Part shown: positions 44,311 through 54,787 of the stretch, piece by piece | How the letters are laid out: the number at the start of each line of letters is the position of its first letter | Position numbering within the stretch: position 1 is the first letter of the stretch | Assembly: GCA_038087015.1 (NCBI GenBank) | Contig: JASBNA010000002.1 | Location: forward strand, 1,984,001-2,048,000 | Direction of reading: 5' to 3' | DNA from: Cerrena zonata | Lineage: Eukaryota > Basidiomycota > Agaricomycetes > Polyporales > Cerrenaceae | Length of the DNA: 64,000 nucleotides | The notes under the pieces: model-generated | Told to the model about the DNA's origin: nothing | The model's database searches: none | What the model saw: only the letters and a program-made list of their open reading frames with translations | Program-made: the position numbers and the translations under genes

Positions 44311-47300
44311 ATGTCATCACCAGGCAATATATTTCCTACTATGTTCTGGAGTACATCTGACTAATGGTGAAATACAGAATCGACACCTCATCGCAGAAAA
44401 CGACAAAGACTATCTTCACCAACTTACGACGAACAGATCCCTCTCAGTCAGCATGAAGTTGCAGCATTCGATACTTTCGAACATACACTCTCTCAAGGCT
44501 CTAAGAAATCCTCACCTTTGAAACCATCACAAAGTCTATCCAGCTCTGGTAGGGCCAGACGAGACGAACTCATTGCTGCTGCTATGGGCTTGAAGAAGAT
44601 CAATACGGATGAGAATGTCGAGAACATAAGAGGTAACTTCACGCAAAAATCTAGATACATACCTCTGAAACTTGCACAGGATCGTCTGGGTCCTCTACGC
44701 TCTCAACTTCTTCAGGCAGGAAAGAAAACCGGCAACCTTCCCGTCCTGACCGCGCATATAGTCCCTCGCATTCACGCACTGCTTCACCCGCGACATCACC
44801 TCTCTCCCCTTCCAAACATTCAGTTCGCTCTCCGAAGAGAAAATCTGGTTTCATGTCAGCAGCTTCTCTAGGAAACCCATTCACTAATGACAGTCCTCCC
44901 ACATCTCCTAGTCGAAAGCGTGTCAGCGGTTTCACATCTGCTTTGCAAGCAGAACACCGTGAAGACTCTTCAAGCCCTAAGGGAAAGCGATCTATGCCAG
45001 GATTTGCCTCCGCTCTCAGCTTAAAAGAGTCAACACCGCTAGATGATTTCCCCTCTTCCTCTCCCACGGCGCCACCTGAGAAGAGTGAACAGGAACTTGC
45101 AGATTGGTTCCAATCTTCCGACTTGTCAACTGGCGCGATAGGATTTACTAGTGCAAAGACTATAGCGACTGTGGTAGAAGAGGAAGACTGGTTTAAACTC
45201 GATGCAAAGCCGACTGGTTTCGCTGGATTTCAATCTGCCAAAGCACTAAAGCTGACCGGTACTACCAGTGTCGCAGAGGCTACGACGGATGTGGAATCTA
45301 ACAACTCTACGACAATGGAATCTACAGTACTATCTGAGAAAGGCAAAGCACCCGAGACTGTTGGGTTCGTGCCGCCGGCATTCACTGGCTTCACAACTGG
45401 CAAAACGCTCCTCGATCCCACCGCACCCGCGAAAATAGCTTATATTGCCCCATCCGAAGCCGCTTTGCAGAAAGCAGCAGCCATGATGAATCAATGGGAA
45501 AAGGAAATCGACAAGGAATTTTCTCTCTCAACGGAGGAAGAGGAACCACCTTTAGTTGTAGGAATATTACCGAATCAGACGTATAGCCAGAATTTCTCAG
45601 GAGACGTTCCTCAAAGTCCAAGTCCTGCTGGCCCTGCACTCAGGAGACCATTGGGGTTTGGCACTGCCAGTGGCACCATGACTGCTAACGAGAAGAAACC
45701 ATTCAAATCACCGCTTCTTGCCGCTCCTCCCACCACTCCATTCCGACCCCCACTTGCTAGTTCCTCTAAATCTGCTCCTGTGGTCTCATCGCCTCTAAAC
45801 CCGAAACGTTTTGCACCATACACAACTCCCGCTAGACAGACTACGCCTTTCACTCCTTACTTAGGTGCCTCTTCGGCATTCAATACCCCATTGTTTCCAT
45901 CTACACCGATGTATCTGAGCTCTAGCCCCAGTACTCCTCGCTCGTTAGGTATGTCTGCTAGGAAAGTGAGCGGTGGGTCAATGAAGAAACCATTTTCGAC
46001 CCCTTTCAAGCCTGGTTTGAAGCCGGGGGAGACTGGGAGGTTGCTCCTGGAGCAACAACAGAAGGCAAGCTCCCCAGTGAGGATTATTGGTAGCGGATCC
46101 TCTGGAAGACCGTCAACGTCCAGCACAAGTGAGTGTAATCGTACACTAAGTATTCAATCTCCTGAGGCTAAATCCATTCATTCACGGCAATCTCAGGAAA
46201 GAGCAATGGCAAGATACCTCTTGCCTCCAGTGGCCTTGTTCCTCAATCATATACTCGCAGCGAATTGCAATCAATGGGACTGTTCGTACCTCCCTTGTAT
46301 CGTGTTGTAATATTTAATTCAATAGGTTTCACAGCAGTGACTTTAACGAGCTCAGCCGAGTTACCCCTGCAACAGCCTTTTACTATTCATTCCATTCAGC
46401 CTCTCCTTTCCCACTGAGGCACTCTCAATTGATGGCAAAGACCATGACACTAGGCTCTTCATCCGCATACAGCCAACTCAGGAAATCTGGCTATTCATTG
46501 GTTACAAGGGAATGGATAGACAATCATTGGTGTCTTATTCTCTGGAAACTCGCTGGGTTGGCTGCTCTAGAACCTCAGCGCGAGCGTAATCCCGATACGA
46601 AACGGTGGTGCTGGGACGAGATCATACGTCAACTGACATACAGATACGATCGTGAAATTAACGGAACCTCTCGCCCAGCCCTCCGTCTCATTACAACTCA
46701 CGACGCACCTGCGTCATGTCCGATGGTACTCGTTGTCACCAATATTCTTCGTCCGGACGACGATATACCTGAACTGGAAATTTCTGATGGCTGGTACCGA
46801 CTCCGAGCACAGATTGACGAGCCGTTAGCCCGTGCGATCAAGAAGGGAGCAATCAAGATTGGTCGAAAGATTGCTGTTACTGGTTGTCGTGTAAGTAGTC
46901 GTCGGCATGATTCGACATTGCGTTATTGGGACTTATCCTGGATATAGTTAGAAATGTCGGGGAAAGAGCCTGCGGATATTCTGGACGCATATGATACCGT
47001 TATGCTCAAGATCTCCGGGAACTCATCCCATCTCGCTCCATGGCATGCCAAATTGGGTTTCCAGGCCTCCCCATTTATTTCGTCGTTACGAAGTATTGGA
47101 CCCGATGGTGGTATGGTTGCTGTCATAGACGTTGTAGTGGAAAAGGTATGCGACTTCTTGCTTTGTTATGTTAGGAAACATGTAACTTATGGCCTTGTCT
47201 CAAGGTATATCCTATCGCCTTCATGGAAACTATCGAAGATGAGGAGGGCAACAGACAAATGGAAGGACCTCGGAACGAAGAGGACGAACTCGCAGAGTTC

Positions 47301-48133
47301 GAAAAGTGGAAGGTAAATCTTCTTCCTTAGTCTTACAATCCTCTTCTCATGTATATTTCGTCGAACGTAACAGGCTCGCAGGGAACTGGAAGCGGACAAA
47401 CTCCGTTCTGCGTTCCAGAAGGAGATTCAGAAATGGGAGATTTGGCTCGAACGCCTCGAACAACGTGCAGACTCCAGGCTTATGCCATCCGTCAATGGTA
47501 CATTCTTTTCTTTTCGAAAGCCGAAGTCATAATTGATCTGGTCCTGTACGTTAGAATCCGTTCCTGAACATATCGAGGACCTTATGGTCGAACTTGAAGA
47601 TCTCACGGAAGCAAATAACATTTTCAGATGCCTTAGCATCAAAGACTCTGGATGGTTGCTTCAGCTGATGCAACAGAAGGTGAACAAGGACAGACAGACC
47701 TTTTACGACGGCATGGAACGAGAACTCGATGTAAGTGTCCTCTTGCTGCTGTTGTTACAATCTATACTCACCAAAGTTTGGAACAGAACGCTTGCCCTCC
47801 TCGTGACGTTCGTTCTTTCCGTGTGATCATCGTTAAAGATGCGCAACCGGGCACTGGCAAATACCCCGCGGGTCGTACGGGCCAGATCACTATATGGGAT
47901 GTCTTGAACTACCGTGTCAGTGAGGATGCAGCTCCTGGAAGCTTTACCGAAGGCCAGACGATTCATGGTAATGTTTTACTTCTGATTCTTGTGCTGCGAT
48001 GTGGTTAATTATTTTATTTTAGATGACGAACCTTGCACCCACTCATAAGACGTCTTGGGGTAAACACGCCGACCCCGAATCGAGGGTGTATCTTGTAACA
48101 CGAAGAGATACCCAAGTCACAAGATTACGCTGA
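44311..48133 (+). CDS. BRH2: BRCA2 homologue (Brh2-type)
   Basis: Homologous-recombination mediator that loads Rad51 on ssDNA. The N-terminal half is disordered with BRC-like F-x-x-[AG]-x-x-[KR] motifs: GFTSAK (about 45143), GFQSAK (about 45229), and GFTTGKTL (about 45387). The last is the best fit to FxTGxxK for Rad51 binding, followed by helix PSEAALQKAAAMMNQWEKEI. The C-terminal half is the DNA-binding domain. The helical domain reads YSLVTREWIDNHWCLILWKLAG, and OB1 reads SDGWYRLRAQIDEPLARAIKKG and KIAVTGC. OB2 follows with a coiled-coil tower-like insertion (WKARRELEADKLRSAF), and OB3 closes with ITIWDVLNYRVSE and YLVTRRDTQVTRLR, TGA 48131-48133. The first intron is uncertain: a GC-AG intron gives MSSPESTPHRRKRQ, a 27-nt GT-AG intron gives a longer leader. 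Intact elsewhere. Confidence 0.85.
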
Positions 48134-48301
48134 AATCCTGGACTGGAGATTGAAACTTATTAGATGCCCTTATACTTACCATACTGTTATTGTTATTTTA
48201 CCCACTGACATGATGATAGTACCTGATGTATTAACAGAACGGAGTGTATCGTAACCAGAAAGCAATAGCAAACAAATAGCACAGCAGACAAACTCTACTC
48301 T

Positions 48302-50062
48302 CTACGCTCCTCCGACACCATACTTCTTCAACACGTTGCCGTAATCACCAACATCTTGTCTACCTGTGCAGACAACTGTGGCTTTCTTGTTTAGCTCTGG
48401 GCCAAAAATACGAGCAGCCGACTCGAGAGATGGCTTTTTGATCAACTTCGTCTATCTTGTCACACATCTCCGACACGGGGACTTTACGGTTGTGAACAAG
48501 AACCTATAAATAATGTGTTAGTATATACTTCCGGATGACGTAACACAAGGTTGTGAATCATACCTGTCTACCAAGATCCTCAACTTCAACCGATCGACTC
48601 TCCAAAGCCATAACCAGACTTGATTTCAGCTGGTTCTTCGCACGCATTAACTCTGTCTTGGGGATTTGCGAGTAGAGAAGTAACGAGAGTTGGTGTACGA
48701 GGTGAGGCATGATCTGCGCCGGGGTATTGCCCTGGTGCCGGCCAGCTGCGGGTACGAAGCTAGCGAAAAGACCGAATAGGGAGCTGTCGGTATAGATGTG
48801 GTGGAAGGAAGCACAGTGGTCAATCTGTGGGTAGTGGTTAAGGAATGTTGGTGTAGAGTCGGGAGTACATGCCCTTTCCGGGGCCACCTGTTGAGTCATA
48901 GAAGTTTTGTGTAAGCGTGTACAAGTAGCGCAAGAGGACTTATATTTGGACTAACCGGCCGAGAAACTGCCCCCGCCACCCAGCAGGACTTGCATCGTAG
49001 CTAGAGTATACACGTCATCATCGTGAATTCCAACACCTTCATAAGCAAGATAGAGGTGATTAAATTCGGAGGTGGTGTTCTTGATGAATTTGTGACCACC
49101 AGTGTATGTTGCTGGTTGCGTCCCTGTGGAGTTATATAGTGGTGTAGGATCGTGAATATTAGGGGAGGTGGGATACAAATATGACGACGCTGCTCGAGTT
49201 AAAGACTTGTATATTGAAGGTGGAGTTGACGAGTGCGGGAAGATTTGTGATGGTTGGTGACCATTTGTCCTCGGTGCAGAGGCTTGGGGCGGAGGTGGAG
49301 GAGTATATTTGATGCCAGAGAAATGTTTATCTGCCAGCTCGACGAGTTCTTCATGTAGCATACCAGCTCCAGCAAGCACCATGCGTTCCGGTCTGTACCA
49401 GTTGTTCATATATGCCCGCATAGCAGGTTCGTCGATGAGGTCTATCCGATCCTCCGGACATAGAAGTGGGTTTCCCAGTGTCTTGTTATCGTAGGCAACC
49501 TCATGAAGAACTTCCGGGATGTACATTTCTGGTTTAGAGGTGACCTCTCGTAATTCGTATCTCGCGGCGTCTCTTTGCGCTTCAATCTCTTCTGGGAGGA
49601 ACGCGGCATTTCGGACAGTCTCGGATATGAGGTCCATGGCGAGAGGAGTACCGGAATGAGTGTGAGACGACTGATACATGATGGTCTCTCGAGAGGATGA
49701 ACAGAGAATCTGGCCTCCGAGTTTGTCAATTGCTTGAGACATGTCAAGGTCCGAACGGGTGTTGGTTGTCTATAGAAGCAAGATAAGCAGTGCAACATAT
49801 ACAGATGAGTATAACACACCTTGAAAGCCATTCTATCTAGAAAGTGGCTTACGCCCGACGTTGAAGGTGTTTCGTACCGTGAGCCAGCATCTATGTAGAG
49901 ACCAACCGAAGCAAAATGGCCTGGAGTAGCTTCTGTGGCAACACGTATTCTGTTGGGGAGGGTCGTTATCCTTACAGAGGAGGACGCCTCTTTATGTGCT
50001 ATGTCATGGAGATGTCGTGAACGGAGGGAGCGTCGCAGCAGACTTGATGGTGGTTTAGGCAT
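48302..50062 (-). CDS. MAS2: Mitochondrial processing peptidase alpha subunit, apparent frameshift near 3' end
   Basis: Non-catalytic, presequence-binding subunit of mitochondrial processing peptidase, M16 family. ATG 50060-50062 opens an Arg-rich presequence (LLRRSLRSRHLHD). Hallmarks: VGLYIDAGSRYETPSTSGVSH, HFLDRMAFK (the degenerate HxxEH of alpha-MPP, so no zinc site), GGQILCSSSRETIMYQSS, and the flexible glycine loop GGGGSFSAG|GPGKGMYSRLY. NRKVPVSEMCDKIDE leads into the C-terminus. The C-terminal frame changes at about 48418: CDKIDEVDQKAISRV reads on out of register with the conserved AARIFGPELNKKATVV. One extra G (in CGAGTCGGCTGC on the minus strand) separates them. With the shift the stop is TAG 48302-48304; without it TAG 48360-48362. 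Exon joining and frames elsewhere are consistent. Confidence 0.88.
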
Positions 50063-50131
50063 AACCGTCAAACGTACCCTAGCGCTCGTCGATTTCTTAC
50101 TGTCAAGGAGAGAGAGCAAGTCGTGATTGGT

Positions 50132-50136
50132 AAAAA
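50132..50136 (-). terminator. Pol III terminator of tRNA-Cys
   Basis: Five T on the minus strand, about 20 nt beyond the tRNA 3' end. Confidence 0.5.
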
Positions 50137-50156
50137 GGAATGAAGATAATACTTAA

Positions 50157-50228
50157 AGACCCTGCCGTGGTTCGAACACGGGACAACACGATTTGCAATC
50201 GTACGCTCTACCACTGAGCTACAGAGTC
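50157..50228 (-). tRNA. tRNA-Cys (GCA)
   Basis: Minus strand, 72 nt, no intron. Acceptor GACTCTG/CAGGGTC, D arm GCTCAGTGGTAGAGC, anticodon arm TACGA-TTGCAAA-TCGTG with anticodon GCA, T arm CCGTG-TTCGAAC-CACGG. The discriminator is U73 (complement of A at 50157), the identity base of tRNA-Cys. A T5 terminator follows at 50132-50136. It lies only 94 bp upstream of the MPP-alpha start codon on the same strand. Confidence 0.95.
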
Positions 50229-50832
50229 AATCGCTTACGTTGTTGCCTCATGTGACACATTGCATCATCAATGCCGCAATGCGCATCTTCAGTCGCGACG
50301 GCAGTCTTCAAGTTCGCGAAAGTGAGAGCCACAGAATAGACCGAAATAACCTAGATCATCATTTGGAAATTTCGAGCTGTCTTGCTCATACTTAGATGCA
50401 CCCTCATGTGATTGGGGTTCAAGTCGAGTTACCCTCACTGGCAATAGAAGAGTTTACATTGAATCCATTCCGAGTCATGGATTTCTGAGAGGTCCAGGGC
50501 GAACATCTCTTGAAGTAAACAATGAATACAGGTATAGCTTAAAGCTTTACAGATGATTCCAAGCGTATGAACGTGAAGGGATGGTAGGGTCCATATTATG
50601 TAAGTTTTGCTTGGTGCTTTCCCAACCTTGTATTAGTCTCCCTTAGGCAGACTCTAGCAAGCTGAGACTTGCTTATTAGAATCTTGTAGAGGCCCCGGAC
50701 CTTTCAAGCTGGGCGTACCATTGAGAGTCGAACATTAGATGCTTGCTTTGCCCCCAGTCTGATAATTCATCTATACATTACGTATTAAACATGAAACGGT
50801 CAAGCAAAACTTAAAACCTCATCTCACCTTTA
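50229..50832. other. Gene-free interval
   Basis: 604 bp between tRNA-Cys and the stop of the DUF6914-like gene. No supportable gene. Confidence 0.45.
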
Positions 50833-51234
50833 TTACCCATATTTCTTCGCTTTCCCTAACCTTGCGGACAACTCCTCCTGACTGGGCACCTCGACTTCGA
50901 ACCCTTTCTCTCGCAAAGCCTTCAGCCCCTCGACCACCCATGTCTGACAATTCCATTTCTCGCTCCCTCGAACCACTGGTATCTGTCTCAGGACGTCTTC
51001 CAGCTTTGTCTGATTGGACAGTTCAATCGTCCCAACGTCTACCTTCCCCATGAACGTTGCTGCCTTTCGTGGCTCTACCACAGCCGGCTGTCTGAATTCG
51101 TAGCTCTGAGGCGATCCCCCAACTTGGTATGCTATCGCACCTCCCTTAGGGTGCGCAAGAAGGAATGACCAATGTGTATTTTGTTGAAGAAAGGGGTAAC
51201 CGTAATGTCCGACAGATAGAGTCACTGAAGGCAT
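50833..51234 (-). CDS. Conserved basidiomycete protein, DUF6914-like
   Basis: Single-exon ORF of 133 residues from ATG 51232-51234. Sequence starts SVTLSVGHYGYPFLQQNTHW with WSFLLAHPKGGAIAYQV, then a central strand-rich region (GKVDVGTIELSNQTKLEDVL) and the most conserved block RGSEKWNCQTWVVEGLKAL. This closely resembles the small cytosolic DUF6914-type proteins widespread in Agaricomycetes. It has a His/Cys/Asp-like arrangement (GHYG, WNCQTW), reminiscent of NlpC/P60-like or permuted papain folds, but catalytic function is unproven. An upstream GTG-in-frame extension to 51261 exists and an additional 5' exon is possible. TAA at 50833-50835. Confidence 0.72.
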   Translation of the reverse strand: MPSVTLSVGHYGYPFLQQNTHWSFLLAHPKGGAIAYQVGGSPQSYEFRQPAVVEPRKAATFMGKVDVGTIELSNQTKLEDVLRQIPVVRGSEKWNCQTWVVEGLKALREKGFEVEVPSQEELSARLGKAKKYG

Positions 51235-51687
51235 CGCGAGATGTAAACGCGGGGTATGCACAGTAAGATGCGGGGTAATCTGGGGTAGACGTGTTAATCG
51301 GTTAGTATTGATTGCATCGGGCTTTATATAATTCGTGGTGCACCCATGACCCGGCCTAGCTAAGACCTAGTTCCTTGGCTGCGTGGAAATCACATTTCGT
51401 TGAGATGGGAATGGCAAAGTGTTCATGTGAACAACTACACAACGTGAACCGCCGAAAGCGGTGTGCCAGTTTGAACATTCAAACCCGTGAGACAGAATAT
51501 CGTATTTCAAAGTATCACCCGTCTGTGTCAAAGATCACTCGAAAGAACATTGAGTGAGCACGAGACTATAATGATACAATACACAATGGAAACACTGTGC
51601 AGCTGTTTCTAATAGGTTGCTACAAACTTAGATACAGTAGAGATAGTCGTGATATTCGTGAAGATGGATGTGAGAAAGAATGAGTAT
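51235..51687. other. Gene-free interval
   Basis: 453 bp between the DUF6914-like gene and the ceramidase stop codon. Small ORFs only. Confidence 0.45.
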
Positions 51688-52892
51688 TTATTGGCTTTTG
51701 CCCTTTGGCATTCGAATGAGCCTATCAAGGCCCAGTTTGCGTTCTAGATTATATTTAGAATGATCGTCTTTAATGCAAAGCGTCCTATAATAACCGTGTT
51801 AGTATCATCCCAATAGAGAGAACACACTGTCGTACAAATCTGTTAGAGAGTTAGCATCCGAAACACATTCTTGAAGGTATCAAAATCACTCACAAATGTT
51901 TCCAACGAGCATCAAATACGTTCCAAGTGCCTAAGTACACCTAGGGGGTCAATAACAACTCAAAAGGACGATAATCTGAACATACAGTGAAAACATGCCA
52001 CCAAGAGTGCCCCTCGAGGACAAACGCGGCAGGCCATCCAAGTGTGTGTTTCCATCGCGTGATCGTATTACAAAAGATATTATCGAGATTCCAAACCACG
52101 AAGCCTAGAGCAAAGATGCCAGCACCGGACGAAAAAGTTCGGCCTATTGCGGCTTTAGTATCTTGAGGGATCCGGGATGAGAATTCCGACCACTTTAGGA
52201 GGTATGCCGTTCGGAATGTATTGGTGAAGACGATTACGCCGAAGATCATTTGGTGATAGACAGGGTTTCGGAAGATAGAACTGGAGGTGAAGATTGAGAG
52301 GTGAGTAACGGAACGAGGGGAAGACGTGCATCCGAAATGCAGACATACTAGCTCCATGTGAACAGGATATTGAACAGGAAGAATATGGTCGCAAGAGATG
52401 TAGTCTTTGTCGTCCGAGCGAATCCAGGATGTGTATCGAATAAGATTGCACAAAAATACGATGCGACGTATATCATAGGCAACTCATCTGCCAATTGTGC
52501 ACCATAGAGTAGGGTAGCATGGAAGATCATGCTCCCAATGCCGATCAATGCGACACCCTGGAAAACGTGTCAGTTACCTCCGAACCCATCGGTCCGATGA
52601 AGTTGCCATTACCGCGAATCCTACGATATAGCGACTAGGTAGCTTCGCCGCTTGTACTTGTCGAATGCCATAGAATGCGAGCCCAATGGCGACGAGATTA
52701 GACCAAGTATTAACAGTTTCTGCGATGTATCTGGAGAATTGGTAGTTCGCCTAGAAAGCCAAGTGTCGTTAGCATGTGATTGTTTGGTGGCTCAAAGTGG
52801 CGATCACTCACTTCGCACCAGTCCAGGGTCGCAGTCACTGGGCCCCAGAAAGTCTTTTCAAACATCCCTTCAACGGTCTGGTTGACGGCCAT
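51688..52892 (-). CDS. Alkaline ceramidase (phytoceramidase)
   Basis: Seven-transmembrane ER/Golgi amidase hydrolysing (phyto)ceramide to sphingoid base and fatty acid. N-terminus (ATG 52890-52892) ends in the highly conserved FWGPVTATLDWCEANYQFSRYIAE, followed by NTWSNLVAIGLAFYGI. Further landmarks are GSMIFHATLLYGAQLADELP (the active-site His/Asp region), FTNTFRTAYLLKW, WNLDNIFC and LEGHSWWHVFTALGTYLM, with the zinc-binding His-x-x-x-His. Five or six introns, ending IRMPKGKSQ and TAA 51688-51690. About 290 residues, normal for the family. All catalytic residues I can place appear present. Confidence 0.92.
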
Positions 52893-53526
52893 CCTTAGAT
52901 GAGGTAGAAGATGGGGAGGGATGGCGGTCGCGAGTGGAGATCGAAAAGGAATGATGGAGAGGACAAATTTGCGTGACCGGGGTTTTGTAAGGCAACAACA
53001 TAGGGCGCTATCATTGCATGCAGTCAGCATGCGTGGCAAATCCAAAGCAAGACATTTCTCGTCCGGTGTTCCTGAACAAGGTGAGGTTCGCAGTCATCAT
53101 AGAGAGAAGTCCAAATTGGATATCTCACTCATTTTCCATAGCACTTAGGCAAACATAGCCTATAGTGTGATAGGCTGTATATTCACAAGTATGGGTGTCA
53201 AGTGACCTCATTGAAGTATGCATTCTGCGGTGCAGGATTTTGGCAGTTGGAACCTACCTTTAGGAGATAAGGATTAATCACACGAAGGATAGAAGTGGAC
53301 ATGAGTGGTGTTATCGTCTATTCAAAGTGGACAAATGACACGCATACCGAGCACACTCGGAGTTGTGTATGCAAATTAGTAAGACATGTAGGATACATTT
53401 GACGTCTAAATATAGGCGGCTAGAATATAAATAGTAAATCAAATGTGAATGACAAACAACCAATGACGGTGATTTGAATACGCACTTGGCACGAGGTGCT
53501 CCGGGGTTATCAAGGCGTTGGTGTGA
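52893..53526. other. Ceramidase upstream region and EF-Ts 3' flank
   Basis: 634 bp without a supportable gene. The plus-strand ORFs at 52921-53148 and 53474-53746 lack domain evidence; the latter overlaps the EF-Ts coding region. Confidence 0.45.
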
Positions 53527-54663
53527 TCACGTAGTGCTCGAAGGTAGCAGTTCGGCACCTGCTTCTTTTGAAAGCACTGAGAGAACCGCAGCGCTATCAC
53601 TCTCGCCTACTGTCCATTTGGCCAAGGCAGTTGGTACAAGAGGTAGTGGCATGTCTTCGGAAACTAGCTCATGCTTCTTTGACCATTGTTGCAAGAATTC
53701 TGCAACATTGGCGCCATTTGATGGTGCATACATCATAAACTGTTGAGCAAGTAATGCGGACGCGAGTTCATCTTCGGACGCGTTCCATGAGGGAGGTTTG
53801 ATGGTTAAAGTCGGGAAACCGACGGCTTGTCTGGCAAGAGCGTGTTGAATGCTGAAGAGCTCTTTGGAAGTATCTTGCGAGGAGAAGAGCTGGTTGAGCT
53901 TGTCGTGAGACCCGGTGAGGTTAGACAACAGAAGTGCACTAATGCGACCCTGTCCGGGAATACGAATGGAACCATGGGCATACGAGGTCAAGTGGTACGC
54001 TGAACCAGCGAGAATTCTCTCAGATGGAATGACAGCTGTCAAAGCCCTCCGCAGTGAGATCTTTTCTCCAACCTTGCCAACGAGTTCCTGGATAGCTTCG
54101 GAAATGGTCTGCTTAGCAGGTCGCAGTGAGTCTGTGGAAGTGTGTGATAGTAATGGTGCATCTTGAAGGACTTCGATAGGGAGTGGCTGAAAGACGTCTG
54201 ACAAGTCGCCAGAGGTCGATGTGTGTTCAGAAATGAAGGCAGCAGTGTGCGAGATGTCTGCCAGAAGCTTTCCGAAGAGCTCATTCCTCGCCACGAAATC
54301 CGTCTCACAATTGAGTTCCACCATGGCACCCCGCACCCCTCCACGTACAGGCCCCTCGCCAGCACCTGTCCCTCTCGAGAGCACTGAAGTCCCAATCAAC
54401 CCTTCCTTAGCATCCCTCCCCTGCAATTTCGCAGCCTTCTTGGCACCTGAGACCGATGCATCTTTCTCGAGCCATTCTAACGCAGCTTGAACGTCGTTAT
54501 TCGAAGCTGAGAGTGCTTCCCGCGCCTTTGATAGAGAAACTTCTGTAAGCTTGCGAAGTTCCGCTACAAGCTTTATGGGTACATTCCCCGCAGGCTTGGT
54601 CGAGTACGTGCGTAAAGTAGAAGAGCGGAGAGCACCTTTCTGTCGGAGGCAAAGGTGCAACAT
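53527..54663 (-). CDS. TSF1: Elongation factor Ts, mitochondrial
   Basis: Single-exon 378-residue ORF, guanine-nucleotide exchange factor for mitochondrial EF-Tu. Presequence-like start (LHLCLRQKGALRSSTLRTYST). UBA-like N-terminal domain: IKLVAELRKLTEVSLSKARE, ALEWLEKDA. The core begins with AMVELNCETDFVARNELF, the EF-Ts signature. The C-terminal half carries a degenerate dimerization-like core. ATG 54661-54663, TGA 53527-53529. Saccharomyces lacks EF-Ts, but most other fungi retain it. It shares a 124-bp divergent promoter with NAF1. Confidence 0.92.
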   Translation of the reverse strand: MLHLCLRQKGALRSSTLRTYSTKPAGNVPIKLVAELRKLTEVSLSKAREALSASNNDVQAALEWLEKDASVSGAKKAAKLQGRDAKEGLIGTSVLSRGTGAGEGPVRGGVRGAMVELNCETDFVARNELFGKLLADISHTAAFISEHTSTSGDLSDVFQPLPIEVLQDAPLLSHTSTDSLRPAKQTISEAIQELVGKVGEKISLRRALTAVIPSERILAGSAYHLTSYAHGSIRIPGQGRISALLLSNLTGSHDKLNQLFSSQDTSKELFSIQHALARQAVGFPTLTIKPPSWNASEDELASALLAQQFMMYAPSNGANVAEFLQQWSKKHELVSEDMPLPLVPTALAKWTVGESDSAAVLSVLSKEAGAELLPSSTT

Positions 54664-54787
54664 GGTCAGGAATGTCGATCAAAAGTTTTGTTGACGCCCA
54701 AGCTTTGCTTGAATTTCGATCAATTTAGACTCCTGTGTAGTTTAGCCCCACCTCTCCTTTCCACAAAAACTCCATCTAGACCAAAAT
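54664..54787. promoter_or_regulatory. Bidirectional promoter, EF-Ts / NAF1
   Basis: Only 124 bp between divergent start codons. No TATA box visible. Confidence 0.5.
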
